A DNA stretch of 64,000 nucleotides from JAPLJM01 sp963708515 (GTDB lineage Bacteria > Desulfobacterota > Syntrophia > Syntrophales > Fen-1087), in the NCBI GenBank assembly GCA_963708515.1, contig CAVPSX010000018.1, positions 124,001-188,000 on the forward strand, given 5' to 3'. The notes under the pieces are model-generated. The model saw nothing but the letters and a program-made list of their open reading frames with translations, searched no databases and had not been told where the DNA came from. The translations under genes and the position numbers were made by a program. Below, piece by piece: positions 1 through 9,848 of this stretch; the stretch's first letter is position 1, and each line of letters starts with the position of its first letter.

Positions 1-204
1 CGCCTTGTGGCCCTGAAAAACCTCGGCGCCAAGCGTTGACAGTCGCTGCGTGATGTCGGAGGAATGGAGATCGGATCCGGTGATGACATAGCCCAGATTG
101 AGCAGGACTTCGGCAATGCCGCTCATTCCGATGCCGCCGATTCCGACAAAATGAATTTTTCTGATTTTCCGCTGCATCGTGTCGGTTCGCTTTGTCTTAG
201 CCAT
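1..204 (-). CDS. murC: UDP-N-acetylmuramate--L-alanine ligase MurC (N-terminal part, runs off left edge)
   Basis: Only the first ~68 residues are inside the window. They contain the diagnostic MurC start HFVGIGGIGMSGIAEVL (UDP-MurNAc-binding Rossmann loop) followed by GSDL. MurC is cytoplasmic and adds L-Ala to UDP-MurNAc, the first peptide step of peptidoglycan synthesis. The ATG at 204 has a good ribosome site (GGTGAGG) and overlaps the end of murG by 8 bp; a second ATG at 177 (MQRKIRK...) matches many homologues and is the alternative start. It is the last visible gene of the dcw operon. Confidence 0.93.
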   Translation of the reverse strand, partial: MAKTKRTDTMQRKIRKIHFVGIGGIGMSGIAEVLLNLGYVITGSDLHSSDITQRLSTLGAEVFQGHKA

Positions 205-1306
205 GCGCCTCACCCATCCTGTTGTCTCCCTGCTGAACCAGGGCCAGGCAGGCATCCACGATGTCTGCCGCAGCCCGGATATTCCCCAACCCGGCGGACC
301 GGATTTCCATCTCCCGAAGAAGTTCGGGGCTTTCATAATACCGCCTGATCGCATCGGCCAGTCGTGCGCCGGTCAATTCCTTTTCGGGAATCATTTCTGC
401 CGCACCCGCCTGCACGAGCACTTCCGCATTTTTGGTCTGATGATCTTCCACCGCAGCGGGAAAGGGTATCAGAATGGACGCCTTCCCGGCGGCTGTAATT
501 TCGGCAATCGAGGTGGCGCCGGCCCGGCAGACCAGCAAATCGGCCGTTTGATAGGCTGCCGCCATGTCCATGATAAACGGCAGCACCTCCGCCGTCGCGC
601 CCTTCGCCTGATAGGCATGGGCCACCGCCTCCCGGTCTTTGCTTCCGGTCTGATGGAGAATGCGCAAACGATCCCTCAAGGGTCCCAGGTCGTCCTGCGC
701 CTCGAGCATGGCCTGGTTGATGGCATGAGCCCCCTGGCTTCCCCCGAAGACAAGCAGGGTAAAGGGGCGATTGCGCTCTTTCGGTCGTTTCATTTCTGCT
801 GCAAACCCTTGTCGGATTGGATTTCCCGACACCATGACTTTACGGGTATGGAACCACCGCCCGGTCTGCACGAAACTGACAAAGACCCTGTCAACCATCT
901 TGCCCAGGATACGATTGGTCAGCCCCGGCAGCGCGTTCTGTTCAGCTATGGCCGTCCGAATGCCCAGCAGGCGGGCAGCCAATACCACCGGACCTGACGC
1001 ATATCCGCCGACCCCGATGACCAGTTCCGGGAAAAACTTCCGGATAATACGTAAAGACTGAATAAGGGCCCCCGGAAGGCGAAACATGGCGTCCAGAGAT
1101 TTCATCCATCCCTTCCCCTTGATGCCTTCAACATCTATGGTATCCAGTGAAAAACCCAAATCCCCTAAAACCCTCTTTTCAATGCCCTTATTGGTCCCCA
1201 CAAACAGAATCCGGTCACCCCGATTTCGTCGCAAAAATTCCTCCGCAATGGCAATCCCGGGAAAAAGATGGCCTCCCGTTCCTCCGCCTGCGATGATCAC
1301 ATTCAC
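197..1306 (-). CDS. murG: UDP-GlcNAc:undecaprenyl-PP-MurNAc-pentapeptide GlcNAc transferase MurG
   Basis: A 369-residue GT-B glycosyltransferase that makes lipid II from lipid I on the inner face of the cytoplasmic membrane. The N-terminal glycine loop GGGTGGH (residues 7-13) followed by FPG is the MurG signature. The C-terminal half has the nucleotide-sugar site (LLVFGGSQGAHAIN; later CRAGATSIAE). Length is normal for the family. It lies between ftsW and murC in the usual dcw order, separated from ftsW by 26 bp, so it should be co-transcribed. Confidence 0.97.
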   Translation of the reverse strand: MNVIIAGGGTGGHLFPGIAIAEEFLRRNRGDRILFVGTNKGIEKRVLGDLGFSLDTIDVEGIKGKGWMKSLDAMFRLPGALIQSLRIIRKFFPELVIGVGGYASGPVVLAARLLGIRTAIAEQNALPGLTNRILGKMVDRVFVSFVQTGRWFHTRKVMVSGNPIRQGFAAEMKRPKERNRPFTLLVFGGSQGAHAINQAMLEAQDDLGPLRDRLRILHQTGSKDREAVAHAYQAKGATAEVLPFIMDMAAAYQTADLLVCRAGATSIAEITAAGKASILIPFPAAVEDHQTKNAEVLVQAGAAEMIPEKELTGARLADAIRRYYESPELLREMEIRSAGLGNIRAAADIVDACLALVQQGDNRMGEAHG

Positions 1307-1332
1307 ATTTTTATACCGATCTTCCCTTTTTC

Positions 1333-2442
1333 TCAGGTGCGCACATGGGAAGAGATATTCAACAAAATCCCCACGGCCACCAGGCTCATAACCAGAGACG
1401 TCCCCCCATAACTCAGGAACGGCAGTGTCAATCCTTTCAGGGGAATCAGCCCCATCACGCCGGCAATATTGATAAAAGCCCCCATGGCCAGCACCATGGT
1501 GAGACCGGCGGCCAGCAGGGTCCCGAAGAGATCGGGGGCCCGGAAGGCGACCATGAAACCACGGATGACCAGGGTCGCAAAAAGAAGGACGACCACCGCC
1601 ACACCGACAAAACCGGTCTCCTCGGCAATGACCGACAGGATAAAATCCGTATGGGGTTCAGGCAGATAAAAGAGTTTCTGCATCCCGTCGCCGACCCCTA
1701 CGCCAAAAGCGCCGCCGGACCCGAAGGAGAGCAGCGATTGAATGATCTGAAAACCCTTGTTGCCGGGATCATTCCAGGGATTCAGAAAAACCTTGAGCCG
1801 ATCAATCCGGTAACTCTTGAACATGATCATCCAGACCGCCACCGGAATAAGCAGGGCCGTCAATCCGGCTAAATGCGTGATCCTGCATCCGGCCAGAAAG
1901 AGCATCAACATGAGAATCATGGCGATCATCACGGCTGCGCCGAAGTCCGGCTCCAAGGCAATCAGGACAAGGATGAAAAAGGTAACCAGCAGCGGTATCA
2001 GAAGGCTCCGGGAAAAGATCTTGAGGTAATTGGCCTTCCGGGCCAGAAAATGGGCCAGAAAAAGGACCATGCAAACCTTGACCAGCTCCGTCACCTGAAA
2101 AGAAAAGAAGACGAGGTTCAGCCACCGCCGGGCGCCGCCTGCCCGGATCCCCAGATGAGGAACAAAAATCAGCAGCAGCAGGATGATGGAAACGACGATG
2201 CCGGGGTAGGCCCACTTTTTTAAGCGGTGATAATCCAGCTTGGTCAACAGCACCATGGCGCCCATCCCGATCAAGACAAAAAAGACCTGCTTCTTGAGAA
2301 AAAACTGCGCATCCTTGAACCTTTCCATCGCCAGAATGGAACTGGAGCTGTAGATCATGGCCGTGCCGATGGTCACCAGGATCAGCGCGATTACCAGGAT
2401 CATGATGTCCGGTCTTTCCGTCTCGGCAGCGCTATTTTCCAT
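1333..2442 (-). CDS. ftsW: Peptidoglycan glycosyltransferase FtsW (SEDS family)
   Basis: Polytopic membrane protein with about ten hydrophobic segments and the SEDS-family C-terminal motif LPFLSYGGTS. It polymerises lipid II at the division septum with FtsI. The ATG at 2442 overlaps the murD stop as TGATG, a typical coupled start, giving 369 residues; an upstream in-frame ATG at 2463 would add seven residues (MGWKPFL) and cannot be excluded. The gene sits between murD and murG. Confidence 0.95.
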   Translation of the reverse strand: MENSAAETERPDIMILVIALILVTIGTAMIYSSSSILAMERFKDAQFFLKKQVFFVLIGMGAMVLLTKLDYHRLKKWAYPGIVVSIILLLLIFVPHLGIRAGGARRWLNLVFFSFQVTELVKVCMVLFLAHFLARKANYLKIFSRSLLIPLLVTFFILVLIALEPDFGAAVMIAMILMLMLFLAGCRITHLAGLTALLIPVAVWMIMFKSYRIDRLKVFLNPWNDPGNKGFQIIQSLLSFGSGGAFGVGVGDGMQKLFYLPEPHTDFILSVIAEETGFVGVAVVVLLFATLVIRGFMVAFRAPDLFGTLLAAGLTMVLAMGAFINIAGVMGLIPLKGLTLPFLSYGGTSLVMSLVAVGILLNISSHVRT

Positions 2443-3794
2443 CAGGAAAGGCTTCCAACCCATTGTTTAAAGACATCTCCGCGTTCTTTATAGTCCTTAA
2501 ATTCATCAAAGCTCGCACAACCCGGCGCCAGCAGCACCACGTCCCCGGCTGCAGCAGAGCGCCAGGCCAGCGGCATGGCCTCCCGCAGCGTTGCCGCCTG
2601 ATCCGTCCTCACGACGCCGCCAAGCAGCGCTGCAATTTTCTCTCTTGCCTCTCCGAATAAAATCAGGGTTTTAACCCTTTTCCCGATCATGGCGGCCAGG
2701 TTTTCAAAGTCTCCCTGCTTATCACGTCCGCCCATCAGAAGCACCACGGGTTGGGAGAAGGTTTCCAGGGCGCGCAGGACCGCGCCCACATTGGTCGCCT
2801 TGGAATCGTCATAAAAGACAATACCACTCTTATCACCGGCATATTCGATCCGGTGCGCAACACCATGAAATTGGCCGACGGCTTCAATAATCCTGTCCCG
2901 GGGGCATCCGGCCCATCGTGCCGCCATCACCGCAGCCATGATATTCTCAATATTATGAGCGCCGGGAATCTTCACCATTTCAACGGGATATGTCTCGGTT
3001 TCACCCGCAAGCGTGCGGTAAATCAATTGCCTGCCATCGAGAAAGATCCCCCGCGTCAGTTGCCGGGAGGAACTGAAATGTGCAATCTTCGAGGCCAGCT
3101 TGTGCGACAAGGCCCCCGTGTCGTTATCATCCGCATTCAGGATAGCCAGGTCTTGCCCCGTCTGGTTCTTGAAAATCCGCTCCTTGGCAAGACGATATTC
3201 GGCATACGTCCCGTGATAGTCCACGTGGTCAGCCGTGACATTCAGCAGGATGGCCACATCCGGATGGAAGTCGCGGGTCCACTGCAGTTGAAAACTGCTG
3301 ACTTCAACAACCACATAGTCGTCCTGCTGCGGCCCTTCGACATAACCGATCAACGGGGTGCCGATATTTCCGCCGACAAATACCGATTTTCCTGATTTTG
3401 ATAAAATCTCTCCGACCAGGGTCGTCGTGGTCGTTTTCCCGTTGGTCCCGGTAATGGCAATCATCGGCCGCTTCAGAAAACGGCTGGCCAATTCCAGCTC
3501 ACTCAGAACCGGCTTGTTTCTGTGCCTGGCTTCCACAAGCATCGGGTTAAAGGGGGATACGCCCGGCGATGGAATAACCATTTCCACGTCAGACAAGATA
3601 TCCGGCACATACGGATGAAAGCGGAAGTTCACACCCTCCCGCTGCAGCTCATCCAGAACCTCCTTCAGCTCGGAAGGGGCCTTTTCATCCATAACGATCA
3701 CATCGGCCCCCTGACGGGAGAGGAACCTCGCCGTCGCCGTTCCGGTCTTGCCCAGTCCGATGATCAGAACACGTTGTTCAGACATATCCATCAT
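2442..3794 (-). CDS. murD: UDP-N-acetylmuramoyl-L-alanine--D-glutamate ligase MurD
   Basis: A 450-residue cytoplasmic Mur ligase adding D-Glu to UDP-MurNAc-L-Ala. The N-terminal Rossmann motif is IIGLGKTGTATARFL and the ATP P-loop GTNGKTTTT lies at about residues 116-124. The central NVTADHVDYH motif and the C-terminal LLMGGRDKQGDF motif are typical of MurD. It starts 8 bp after mraY and its stop overlaps the ftsW start. Confidence 0.97.
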   Translation of the reverse strand: MMDMSEQRVLIIGLGKTGTATARFLSRQGADVIVMDEKAPSELKEVLDELQREGVNFRFHPYVPDILSDVEMVIPSPGVSPFNPMLVEARHRNKPVLSELELASRFLKRPMIAITGTNGKTTTTTLVGEILSKSGKSVFVGGNIGTPLIGYVEGPQQDDYVVVEVSSFQLQWTRDFHPDVAILLNVTADHVDYHGTYAEYRLAKERIFKNQTGQDLAILNADDNDTGALSHKLASKIAHFSSSRQLTRGIFLDGRQLIYRTLAGETETYPVEMVKIPGAHNIENIMAAVMAARWAGCPRDRIIEAVGQFHGVAHRIEYAGDKSGIVFYDDSKATNVGAVLRALETFSQPVVLLMGGRDKQGDFENLAAMIGKRVKTLILFGEAREKIAALLGGVVRTDQAATLREAMPLAWRSAAAGDVVLLAPGCASFDEFKDYKERGDVFKQWVGSLS

Positions 3795-3802
3795 CCGTGA
3801 AA

Positions 3803-4882
3803 CTACCTCAACTTAAGCGTACTGATGGCGACAAGGGCCAATAAGATCGAGATGATCCAGAAACGAACGATGATTTTCGGTTCCGCCCATCCCTTGAGTT
3901 CAAAGTGATGATGAATCGGCGCCATGCGGAAAATCCGTTTTCCATTGGAAATTTTAAACCAGCTCACCTGAAAAATGACCGAAAAGGTTTCCAGAACGAA
4001 AATGCCGCCCACAATGGCCAGGAGAATCTCCTGTTTGGTCATCACGGCCAGGGTGCCCAGAGCGGCGCCGAGGGGCAGGGATCCTGTATCACCCATAAAA
4101 ACCTGGGCAGGATAGGCGTTATACCACAGGAAGCCGATCCCGGCGCCCACCATGGCGCCGCAGAAGATGGCCAGCTCGCCCGTCCCGGCCACGTAGGGAA
4201 TCTGCAGATAGCCCGATATTTTTATATTGCCGGCAAAATAAGCAAACAGCAGATACGTCATGAAACAGGTGATGGCCGGGCCGATGGCCAGACCGTCGAG
4301 CCCATCCGTCAGATTCACGGCATTGGCGGCCCCGACGATGATAAATGTCGAAAGCAGCACATAGCCCCAACCCAGGTCAGGCAGGGCGGTCTTGAAGAAG
4401 GGAATCGTGATATTGGAGCCGAACCCGGCCTTGTAGTACAGAATGATACTGACAAAGAGGGCGATGATCACTTCCAGCATCAACCTGACTTTCCCTGAAA
4501 CACCCTTGCTGTTTTTTCGGGCCAGCTTCCGGTAGTCGTCCATAAAGCCGATCAAGCCGAAGCCTACCGTGACCATCATGATCATCCAGACATAATTGAC
4601 GGTCAGATTGGACCAGAGGAAGGTGGAAATGACCGCGGCAAAGATAATCAATAGCCCCCCCATGGTCGGGGTTCCCTCTTTTGAAAAATGGGAATCGGGC
4701 CCATCCTCCCGGATCGGCTGACCGATTCTCAATGACTGAAGCTTGCGGATCATCCATGGCCCCAGGACAAAGCAGATCACCAGAGCGGTAATGGCCGCAT
4801 AGATCGCCCGGAAGGTAATATAACGAAAGACATTGAAGGAAGAGAAAGTCGTATGCAACGGATATAGGAGATGATAGATCAT
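3803..4882 (-). CDS. mraY: Phospho-N-acetylmuramoyl-pentapeptide transferase MraY
   Basis: A 359-residue polytopic membrane enzyme that moves phospho-MurNAc-pentapeptide to undecaprenyl phosphate, forming lipid I. Diagnostic motifs are GFMDDYRKL with KNSKGVSGK, NLTDGLDGLA, FMGDTGSLPLG and APIHHHFELKG. Its ATG overlaps the murF stop by 4 bp (ATGA), as expected for coupled dcw genes. Confidence 0.97.
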   Translation of the reverse strand: MIYHLLYPLHTTFSSFNVFRYITFRAIYAAITALVICFVLGPWMIRKLQSLRIGQPIREDGPDSHFSKEGTPTMGGLLIIFAAVISTFLWSNLTVNYVWMIMMVTVGFGLIGFMDDYRKLARKNSKGVSGKVRLMLEVIIALFVSIILYYKAGFGSNITIPFFKTALPDLGWGYVLLSTFIIVGAANAVNLTDGLDGLAIGPAITCFMTYLLFAYFAGNIKISGYLQIPYVAGTGELAIFCGAMVGAGIGFLWYNAYPAQVFMGDTGSLPLGAALGTLAVMTKQEILLAIVGGIFVLETFSVIFQVSWFKISNGKRIFRMAPIHHHFELKGWAEPKIIVRFWIISILLALVAISTLKLR

Positions 4883-6315
4883 GCCGCTGTCCGCTCCTGC
4901 AAGCCAAACGTTTTCATAATCATCCGGACAATGCGCTCCATTTTCATTTTTCTGGATCCCTTGACGAGCACCCAGTCCCCGGGTTTAAGCGACGAATGAA
5001 GATAGTCCTGAATCTGTTCAGGGGTCTCACAAAAAAGAATCCGTGCCGCCGTCATTCCCTTTTCCATGGCGCCGGCCGCCGTGTCGCGACGATAGTCCCC
5101 CATGAGTAAGAGAGATTGGACCCCGGTTTCGGCAATCATGCGTCCTATTCTCCGATGCCAGATGCCAGCTTTGCTTCCCAATTCCAGCATATCTCCCAGA
5201 ATGACCGTACTGTTCCCGCTACCGCGCAGCTCCTTCATGGCTTTCAAGGCCTCGCGCACCGAAGCGGGGTTGGCGTTATAGGTATCGTCAATCACATGGA
5301 TGCCGTTATGCAGCGCCTGGATTTCAAAACGTCCGGAAACGCCCCGGAAAGACTCCAGTCCCTGGCAAATGCTGTCGATATCGGCACCGAAAGCAAGGGA
5401 CGCCGCCGCCGCCGCCAGAGCATTGTAAAGATTATGCTCACCGCTCGTCTGCATTCTGACAAGCCGGCCCGCCTGCCCGGTCCCGAGCTTAAAGGCGATG
5501 CCGACGGGCTCTGTTTTCCGAATTTCACGGGCTGAGACATCCGTCCGGTGCTTCCATCCAAATGTGATCAGCTTCCCCTGCCACCGTCGCCCCAGAAGGG
5601 CCAGGGCCCCGTCATCACCGTTGATTACGGCAATGCCTTTTCGGTCCATATTTTCAAAGAGCGCCCCTTTTTCCTCCCGGATGTTGACCAGGGATTTTAA
5701 TTTTTCCAGATGGGCGGCGCCGATGTTCGTTATGAGCCCGATGCCGGGTTCGGCGATGCGCGTCAGGCAACCGATCTCACCGGGCATGTTGGTGCCCATC
5801 TCCACCACGGCAACATCATGCTGACCGGTCAACCTGAAAAGGGTCATGGGCAAGCCGACCCGATTGTTGAAATTTCCTTCGGTCTTAAGAACCTTCTTGG
5901 TAAGGCCCAGGATTCCTGCCGTCATTTCCTTGGTGGTGGTCTTGCCGGAGCTCCCCGTGATGGCAATCACCGGCACATTCAGCTTTTTCCGCCAGCACCG
6001 GGCGATTTCTCCCAGGGCGCTCATGGTGTCTTCCACGAGAATGATGGGTATTTTCTCATGCATCCCGATGAGGGCCTCTCCGGCCTCTTTCTGTATGACA
6101 AAACCGGACGCCCCTGCCGCAGCAGCTGCAGCCAGGAAGTGATGCCCGTCAAAGTTTTCACCGCGCAAACAGACAAATAGATTCCCCTCTTGGAGCGTCC
6201 GCGAATCGATGGAGACGCCATAAAAGAGCCTGTCAGATTCTCCCCGGACCAGACAGCCGCCGGTTGCCCGCAACGCCTCGCCGATTTTCATGACGGCAAA
6301 TGTTTTATCTTTCAA
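4879..6315 (-). CDS. murF: UDP-MurNAc-tripeptide--D-alanyl-D-alanine ligase MurF
   Basis: Cytoplasmic Mur ligase that adds D-Ala-D-Ala. The N-terminal MurF domain (IGEALRATGG; GVSIDSRTL) is followed by the P-loop ITGSSGKTTTKEM and by VIDDTYNANPAS and VILGDMLELG, which are characteristic of MurF. The start is uncertain. A TTG at 6315 has an AGAGGA ribosome site four to five bases upstream and overlaps the murE stop by 11 bp (478 residues); the ATG at 6291 (MKIGEALRATGG) is the alternative but has no clear ribosome site. Open frame upstream of 6315 is only antisense-frame murE. Confidence 0.93.
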   Translation of the reverse strand: MKDKTFAVMKIGEALRATGGCLVRGESDRLFYGVSIDSRTLQEGNLFVCLRGENFDGHHFLAAAAAAGASGFVIQKEAGEALIGMHEKIPIILVEDTMSALGEIARCWRKKLNVPVIAITGSSGKTTTKEMTAGILGLTKKVLKTEGNFNNRVGLPMTLFRLTGQHDVAVVEMGTNMPGEIGCLTRIAEPGIGLITNIGAAHLEKLKSLVNIREEKGALFENMDRKGIAVINGDDGALALLGRRWQGKLITFGWKHRTDVSAREIRKTEPVGIAFKLGTGQAGRLVRMQTSGEHNLYNALAAAAASLAFGADIDSICQGLESFRGVSGRFEIQALHNGIHVIDDTYNANPASVREALKAMKELRGSGNSTVILGDMLELGSKAGIWHRRIGRMIAETGVQSLLLMGDYRRDTAAGAMEKGMTAARILFCETPEQIQDYLHSSLKPGDWVLVKGSRKMKMERIVRMIMKTFGLQERTAA

Positions 6316-7848
6316 GGATTCCTCTGCTTGAATTTTTTTTAAGAGCGGCTTGCGCATGGCGACGATCATCAAAAGGAATCCGCCTGTCGCCCAGAATCTG
6401 ATAATCCTCATGTCCTTTCCCGGCGATCACAACAAGATCGAAAGGGCAAGCGCAGGCAATGGACGCATCGATCGCCGCGCCCCGCTCCGGAATAACGGTA
6501 TAGCATCTGTCACAATCCCCTGCCCTGAGCGCTTCGGGAAGAACTTTTTTCATCGTTGTACCGAGGAGCCCGGACTCTGATCTGGCGGATAATCTCCAAA
6601 GGGTCCTCAGTGCGCGGATTATCCGAGGTGATGATCATCAGGTCACTGAACTCGGCAGCGGCCTGCGCCATCAGAGGTCTTTTTCCGCGATCCCGGTCTC
6701 CCCCGCAACCGAACAGGGTGATGAGGCGCCCCTGCTTGAATGCCGCTAAATTCTGCAGGATGCGCCGAAGGGCGTCATCCGTGTGGGCGTAGTCCACAAA
6801 AACAGCCGGCTGATCCGGACCGCTTACCTTTTCCATCCTCCCCGGCACCTGAGCGACATGCTCAATCCCCGCCTGGACCTTTTCCGTGGAAACGCCGAGA
6901 GACAGGGCCGCGGCGGCGGCGGCCAGAATATTATAGAGGTTGTACCGGCCGATCAGGGGCGATATAATTTTAAACCGGCGCTCTGCGGAGATGAACTCCG
7001 CCCGAATTCCCTGGAGGCTCAGGTGAATCTCCCGTGCAGAAAGATCACAGGGCGCGTCGATGCCGAAGCTCAGATGCGGCAGGCAGACCTCCCTGCAGCA
7101 ACCGTTGTCCCCAGGGATCATCCGCATTCACCAACATCCGGCATGAAACCTTTTTTCTGCTTGCAGAAAGGACCTCCTGAAAAAATCGTTTTTTTGCTGC
7201 AAAGTAATGTTCCATGGACTTATGGTAGTCCAGATGGTCCTGAGACAGATTGGTAAAAACGCCAAGATCAAAATCGCAGTCGTCAACCCGCCGCAAGTCC
7301 GCAGCATGAGAGGATATTTCCGCCACAACATGGCTGACACCATCGTCTGCCATGTCTCGAAGGAATCTCTGCATTTCCAGAGATTCCGGCGTGGTATGGG
7401 GAGGCGCAAAAACCTTTTGTTTGAACCGGTAGTTCACGGTTCCCAGGACACCGACACTAAAACCCGCAGCCATCAGAATGGATTCAAGCAGATAGGTTAC
7501 CGTGGTTTTCCCATTGGTGCCGACAACCCCCACCAGACAAAGACCTGAAGACGGATGCCGATAGAAATTGCGCGCGAGCATCCCGAGAACGCGGCGGCTG
7601 TCAGCAACTTGAATCCACTGGGCATCCGGCGTCGCGGGCAATGGCCGTTCATGGACGATCACGCGGGCGCCCTTTCGGATCGCCTCTGAAATATAGGCAT
7701 GTCCATCCGCCTGCAAACCGGAAACCGCCACAAAAAGACTGTCCGTCTGGCATGTTCTGGAATCATGGCAGACGGACGCGACGTGGCCCGACCGGGCGCC
7801 GACCCAGCGCTGAACGGGAATGCCTTCCATGAGCATCGCCAAATCCAT
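6305..7848 (-). CDS. murE: UDP-MurNAc-tripeptide synthetase MurE (meso-DAP type), interrupted by two single-base frameshifts
   Basis: Three overlapping frames together encode one complete MurE of about 513 residues. Frame 1 (from ATG 7848, ribosome site AGGAGAG) has the P-loop GVVGTNGKTT and the HTTPE motif. Frame 2 carries VDYAHTDDALRRIL and ITSDNPRTEDP; the DNPR motif indicates meso-diaminopimelate as the added amino acid. Frame 3 ends with VVIAGKGHEDYQIL. Dropping one base near 7083 and one near 6578 restores continuous homology (GGLLPHLSFG and IIRQIESGLLG). No other murE is visible and the gene is normally essential, so sequence error is the simplest explanation; real decay is the alternative. 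Confidence 0.88.
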
Positions 7849-7856
7849 CCGCTCTC

Positions 7857-9848
7857 CTATTGACCGGCACTGAATGATACCGTGCAATACCGCTGCTCAT
7901 CAATCGAAACGCCGGGCGCAGGCGCCTGATTCACCGCCCAGCCGTTGCCGATGATCCGCAATACGATCCCCCGTTCTTTCGCTCTCCGCAGGGCTTGGCG
8001 AATCGTCAGCCCCCGAAAATCCGGCATCATGCTTTCATCAAATTGATCCTGTTCATTTTTCCGGAGGTCAATGACCGGCCCTGTGGCAACTTGCCTGATT
8101 TTCCCATCCCGGTTGATACTATCTTCTTCATAAACGGGATTTTCCCGGATATGCGTTTTGAAGCATGTCAAAATCTGATCAGCAATATTTTTGAAAACCG
8201 GGGCAGAGGCAACGCCGCCCCACTTGTCCCGCTGAGGCTCGTCGAGGACGACGAGAATAGCCACCTGTGGATTTTCCGCCGGAAAAAATCCCATGAAAGA
8301 CGTGCGGACGCGCTCTGAAGAATAGGCGCGACGGGCAAAATCGAATTTCTGCGAAGTCCCCGTTTTGCCGGCTACATTCACATTCTGGATGCGGGCATTT
8401 TTCCCCGTCCCATCCGGATCGCTGACAACTCTCGTCATCAGGGTCACCATACGCCTGGCCGTCTGCGGCGAGATCACCTGCCGCACCGGCGTCGGGTCAT
8501 ATTTCTTAATGACCTGGCCCTGCTTGTCCACGAGACCTCTTACAATGTAAGGCTTCATCAGCACGCCTTGGTTGGCAATGGCCGAGAGAGCCGATATGAG
8601 TTGGATGGCTGTGACAGACACGCCCTGACCGAAGGCGACCGTGGAGGTATCTACTCGTGTCCAGTTCCGGACCGGCCGGAGCAGGCCGGCGGTTTCCCCG
8701 GGAAGATCGATACCTGATTTCTGTCCAAAACCGAAGCGCGTGATATAATCATAAAATTTTTCCTTCCCCAGACGCTCGGAAATCTTTACGGAGCCGATGT
8801 TGCTCGAATATTTAATGACGTCGGCAAAGCTCAGATAGCCGTGCTTTTTCCGCTGGGCTTCACGGAACACGCGATCGGCTACGGCGTAGTTTCCATTTTC
8901 ACAAAATATTTGATCCGTTTCCTTGTATACACCCTCCTCCAGGGCCGCTGCGGCAAGAAAAGGCTTGAAGGTGGAACCGGGATCGAAACAGTCCGTAATG
9001 ACTCTGTTCTTCCCTCCCGCTGCGCCGATTTTGGAAATGTTGTTGGGATCAAAACTCTTTTCGTTGGCCAGCGCCAGGATCTCGCCCGTCTTTGGATCCA
9101 TGACCACCGCCATGCCGCCTTTGGCGCCTTTGCTTTGAACGGCTGCTTTCAATTGGGATTCGACCAGATACTGGATCCGGCTGTCAATGGTCAGGATCAG
9201 ATTCACGCTTCCCTTTTGTTTGGCCACCGCAGAATCAATGCGCGGATAGAGCCGTTTTCCCTTGGCGTCCCGTGTCCATTTCAACTGTTCCGGTTGACCC
9301 TTCAAATTTTCGTCAAATCTGAATTCCAGTCCTTCCAGTCCATTGGCATCCATCCCGACAAAGCCGATCAGATGACCGGCCAGTTCTCCATTGGGGTAAA
9401 AGCGTTTCGGTTCTTTGATGATAAAGATGCCGTCCAAATCCAGTTTTTCTACCAGCACGGTCTGGTCCGGTGTAATCCGTCGCGCCAGCCAGCAGAAATT
9501 CTTTGCCCCGGACATGTTTTTCAAAAGGGTCTTCCCGTCGACGTTTAGAATGGTGGCCAGTTTCGCCGCGGTTCCCTTGGTGTCTTCAATTTTCGAAGGA
9601 TCCGCACAAACGGAGTCGGACAAGACGCTAACAGCGAGCTTTTCCCCGTTGCGATCGAAAATAATCCCCCTTTCCGACTCGACCCGCAACGTGGCGGTGT
9701 GCTGCCTGTCTGCCCGGGCCTTGAGACTCTGTCCATTCAGAACCTGTATCTGGTAAGCGCGTGTAATAAGAGCGATAAAAAGAACCAGAAACAGACTCAA
9801 CAAGGTGGCAATCCTGACACGCAGCCATTTTTTTTCTTCAACGGTCAT
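7857..9848 (-). CDS. ftsI: Penicillin-binding protein 2/3-type septal transpeptidase FtsI with C-terminal PASTA domain
   Basis: A 663-residue class B PBP. One N-terminal membrane segment (about residues 11-29) anchors a periplasmic dimerisation domain and a transpeptidase domain. Active-site motifs are STFK (292-295, nucleophile Ser292), SSN (348-350) and KTG (495-497). The last ~60 residues form a single PASTA-like domain, resembling SpoVD-type PBPs. It cross-links septal peptidoglycan with FtsW. Its start overlaps the ftsL stop by 4 bp and murE follows 8 bp after its stop. Confidence 0.96.
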   Translation of the reverse strand: MTVEEKKWLRVRIATLLSLFLVLFIALITRAYQIQVLNGQSLKARADRQHTATLRVESERGIIFDRNGEKLAVSVLSDSVCADPSKIEDTKGTAAKLATILNVDGKTLLKNMSGAKNFCWLARRITPDQTVLVEKLDLDGIFIIKEPKRFYPNGELAGHLIGFVGMDANGLEGLEFRFDENLKGQPEQLKWTRDAKGKRLYPRIDSAVAKQKGSVNLILTIDSRIQYLVESQLKAAVQSKGAKGGMAVVMDPKTGEILALANEKSFDPNNISKIGAAGGKNRVITDCFDPGSTFKPFLAAAALEEGVYKETDQIFCENGNYAVADRVFREAQRKKHGYLSFADVIKYSSNIGSVKISERLGKEKFYDYITRFGFGQKSGIDLPGETAGLLRPVRNWTRVDTSTVAFGQGVSVTAIQLISALSAIANQGVLMKPYIVRGLVDKQGQVIKKYDPTPVRQVISPQTARRMVTLMTRVVSDPDGTGKNARIQNVNVAGKTGTSQKFDFARRAYSSERVRTSFMGFFPAENPQVAILVVLDEPQRDKWGGVASAPVFKNIADQILTCFKTHIRENPVYEEDSINRDGKIRQVATGPVIDLRKNEQDQFDESMMPDFRGLTIRQALRRAKERGIVLRIIGNGWAVNQAPAPGVSIDEQRYCTVSFSAGQ

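Noticed and set aside
179..997. Long plus-strand frames opposite murG, mraY, murF, recR/fumarase and the por genes
   Set aside because: High-GC coding DNA often leaves open antisense frames. None shows a recognisable domain and each lies over a well-supported gene.
6316..6411. Longer MurF start at 6411
   Set aside because: The extra N-terminal residues (MRIIRFWATGG...) are murE sequence read in another frame and lack MurF homology.
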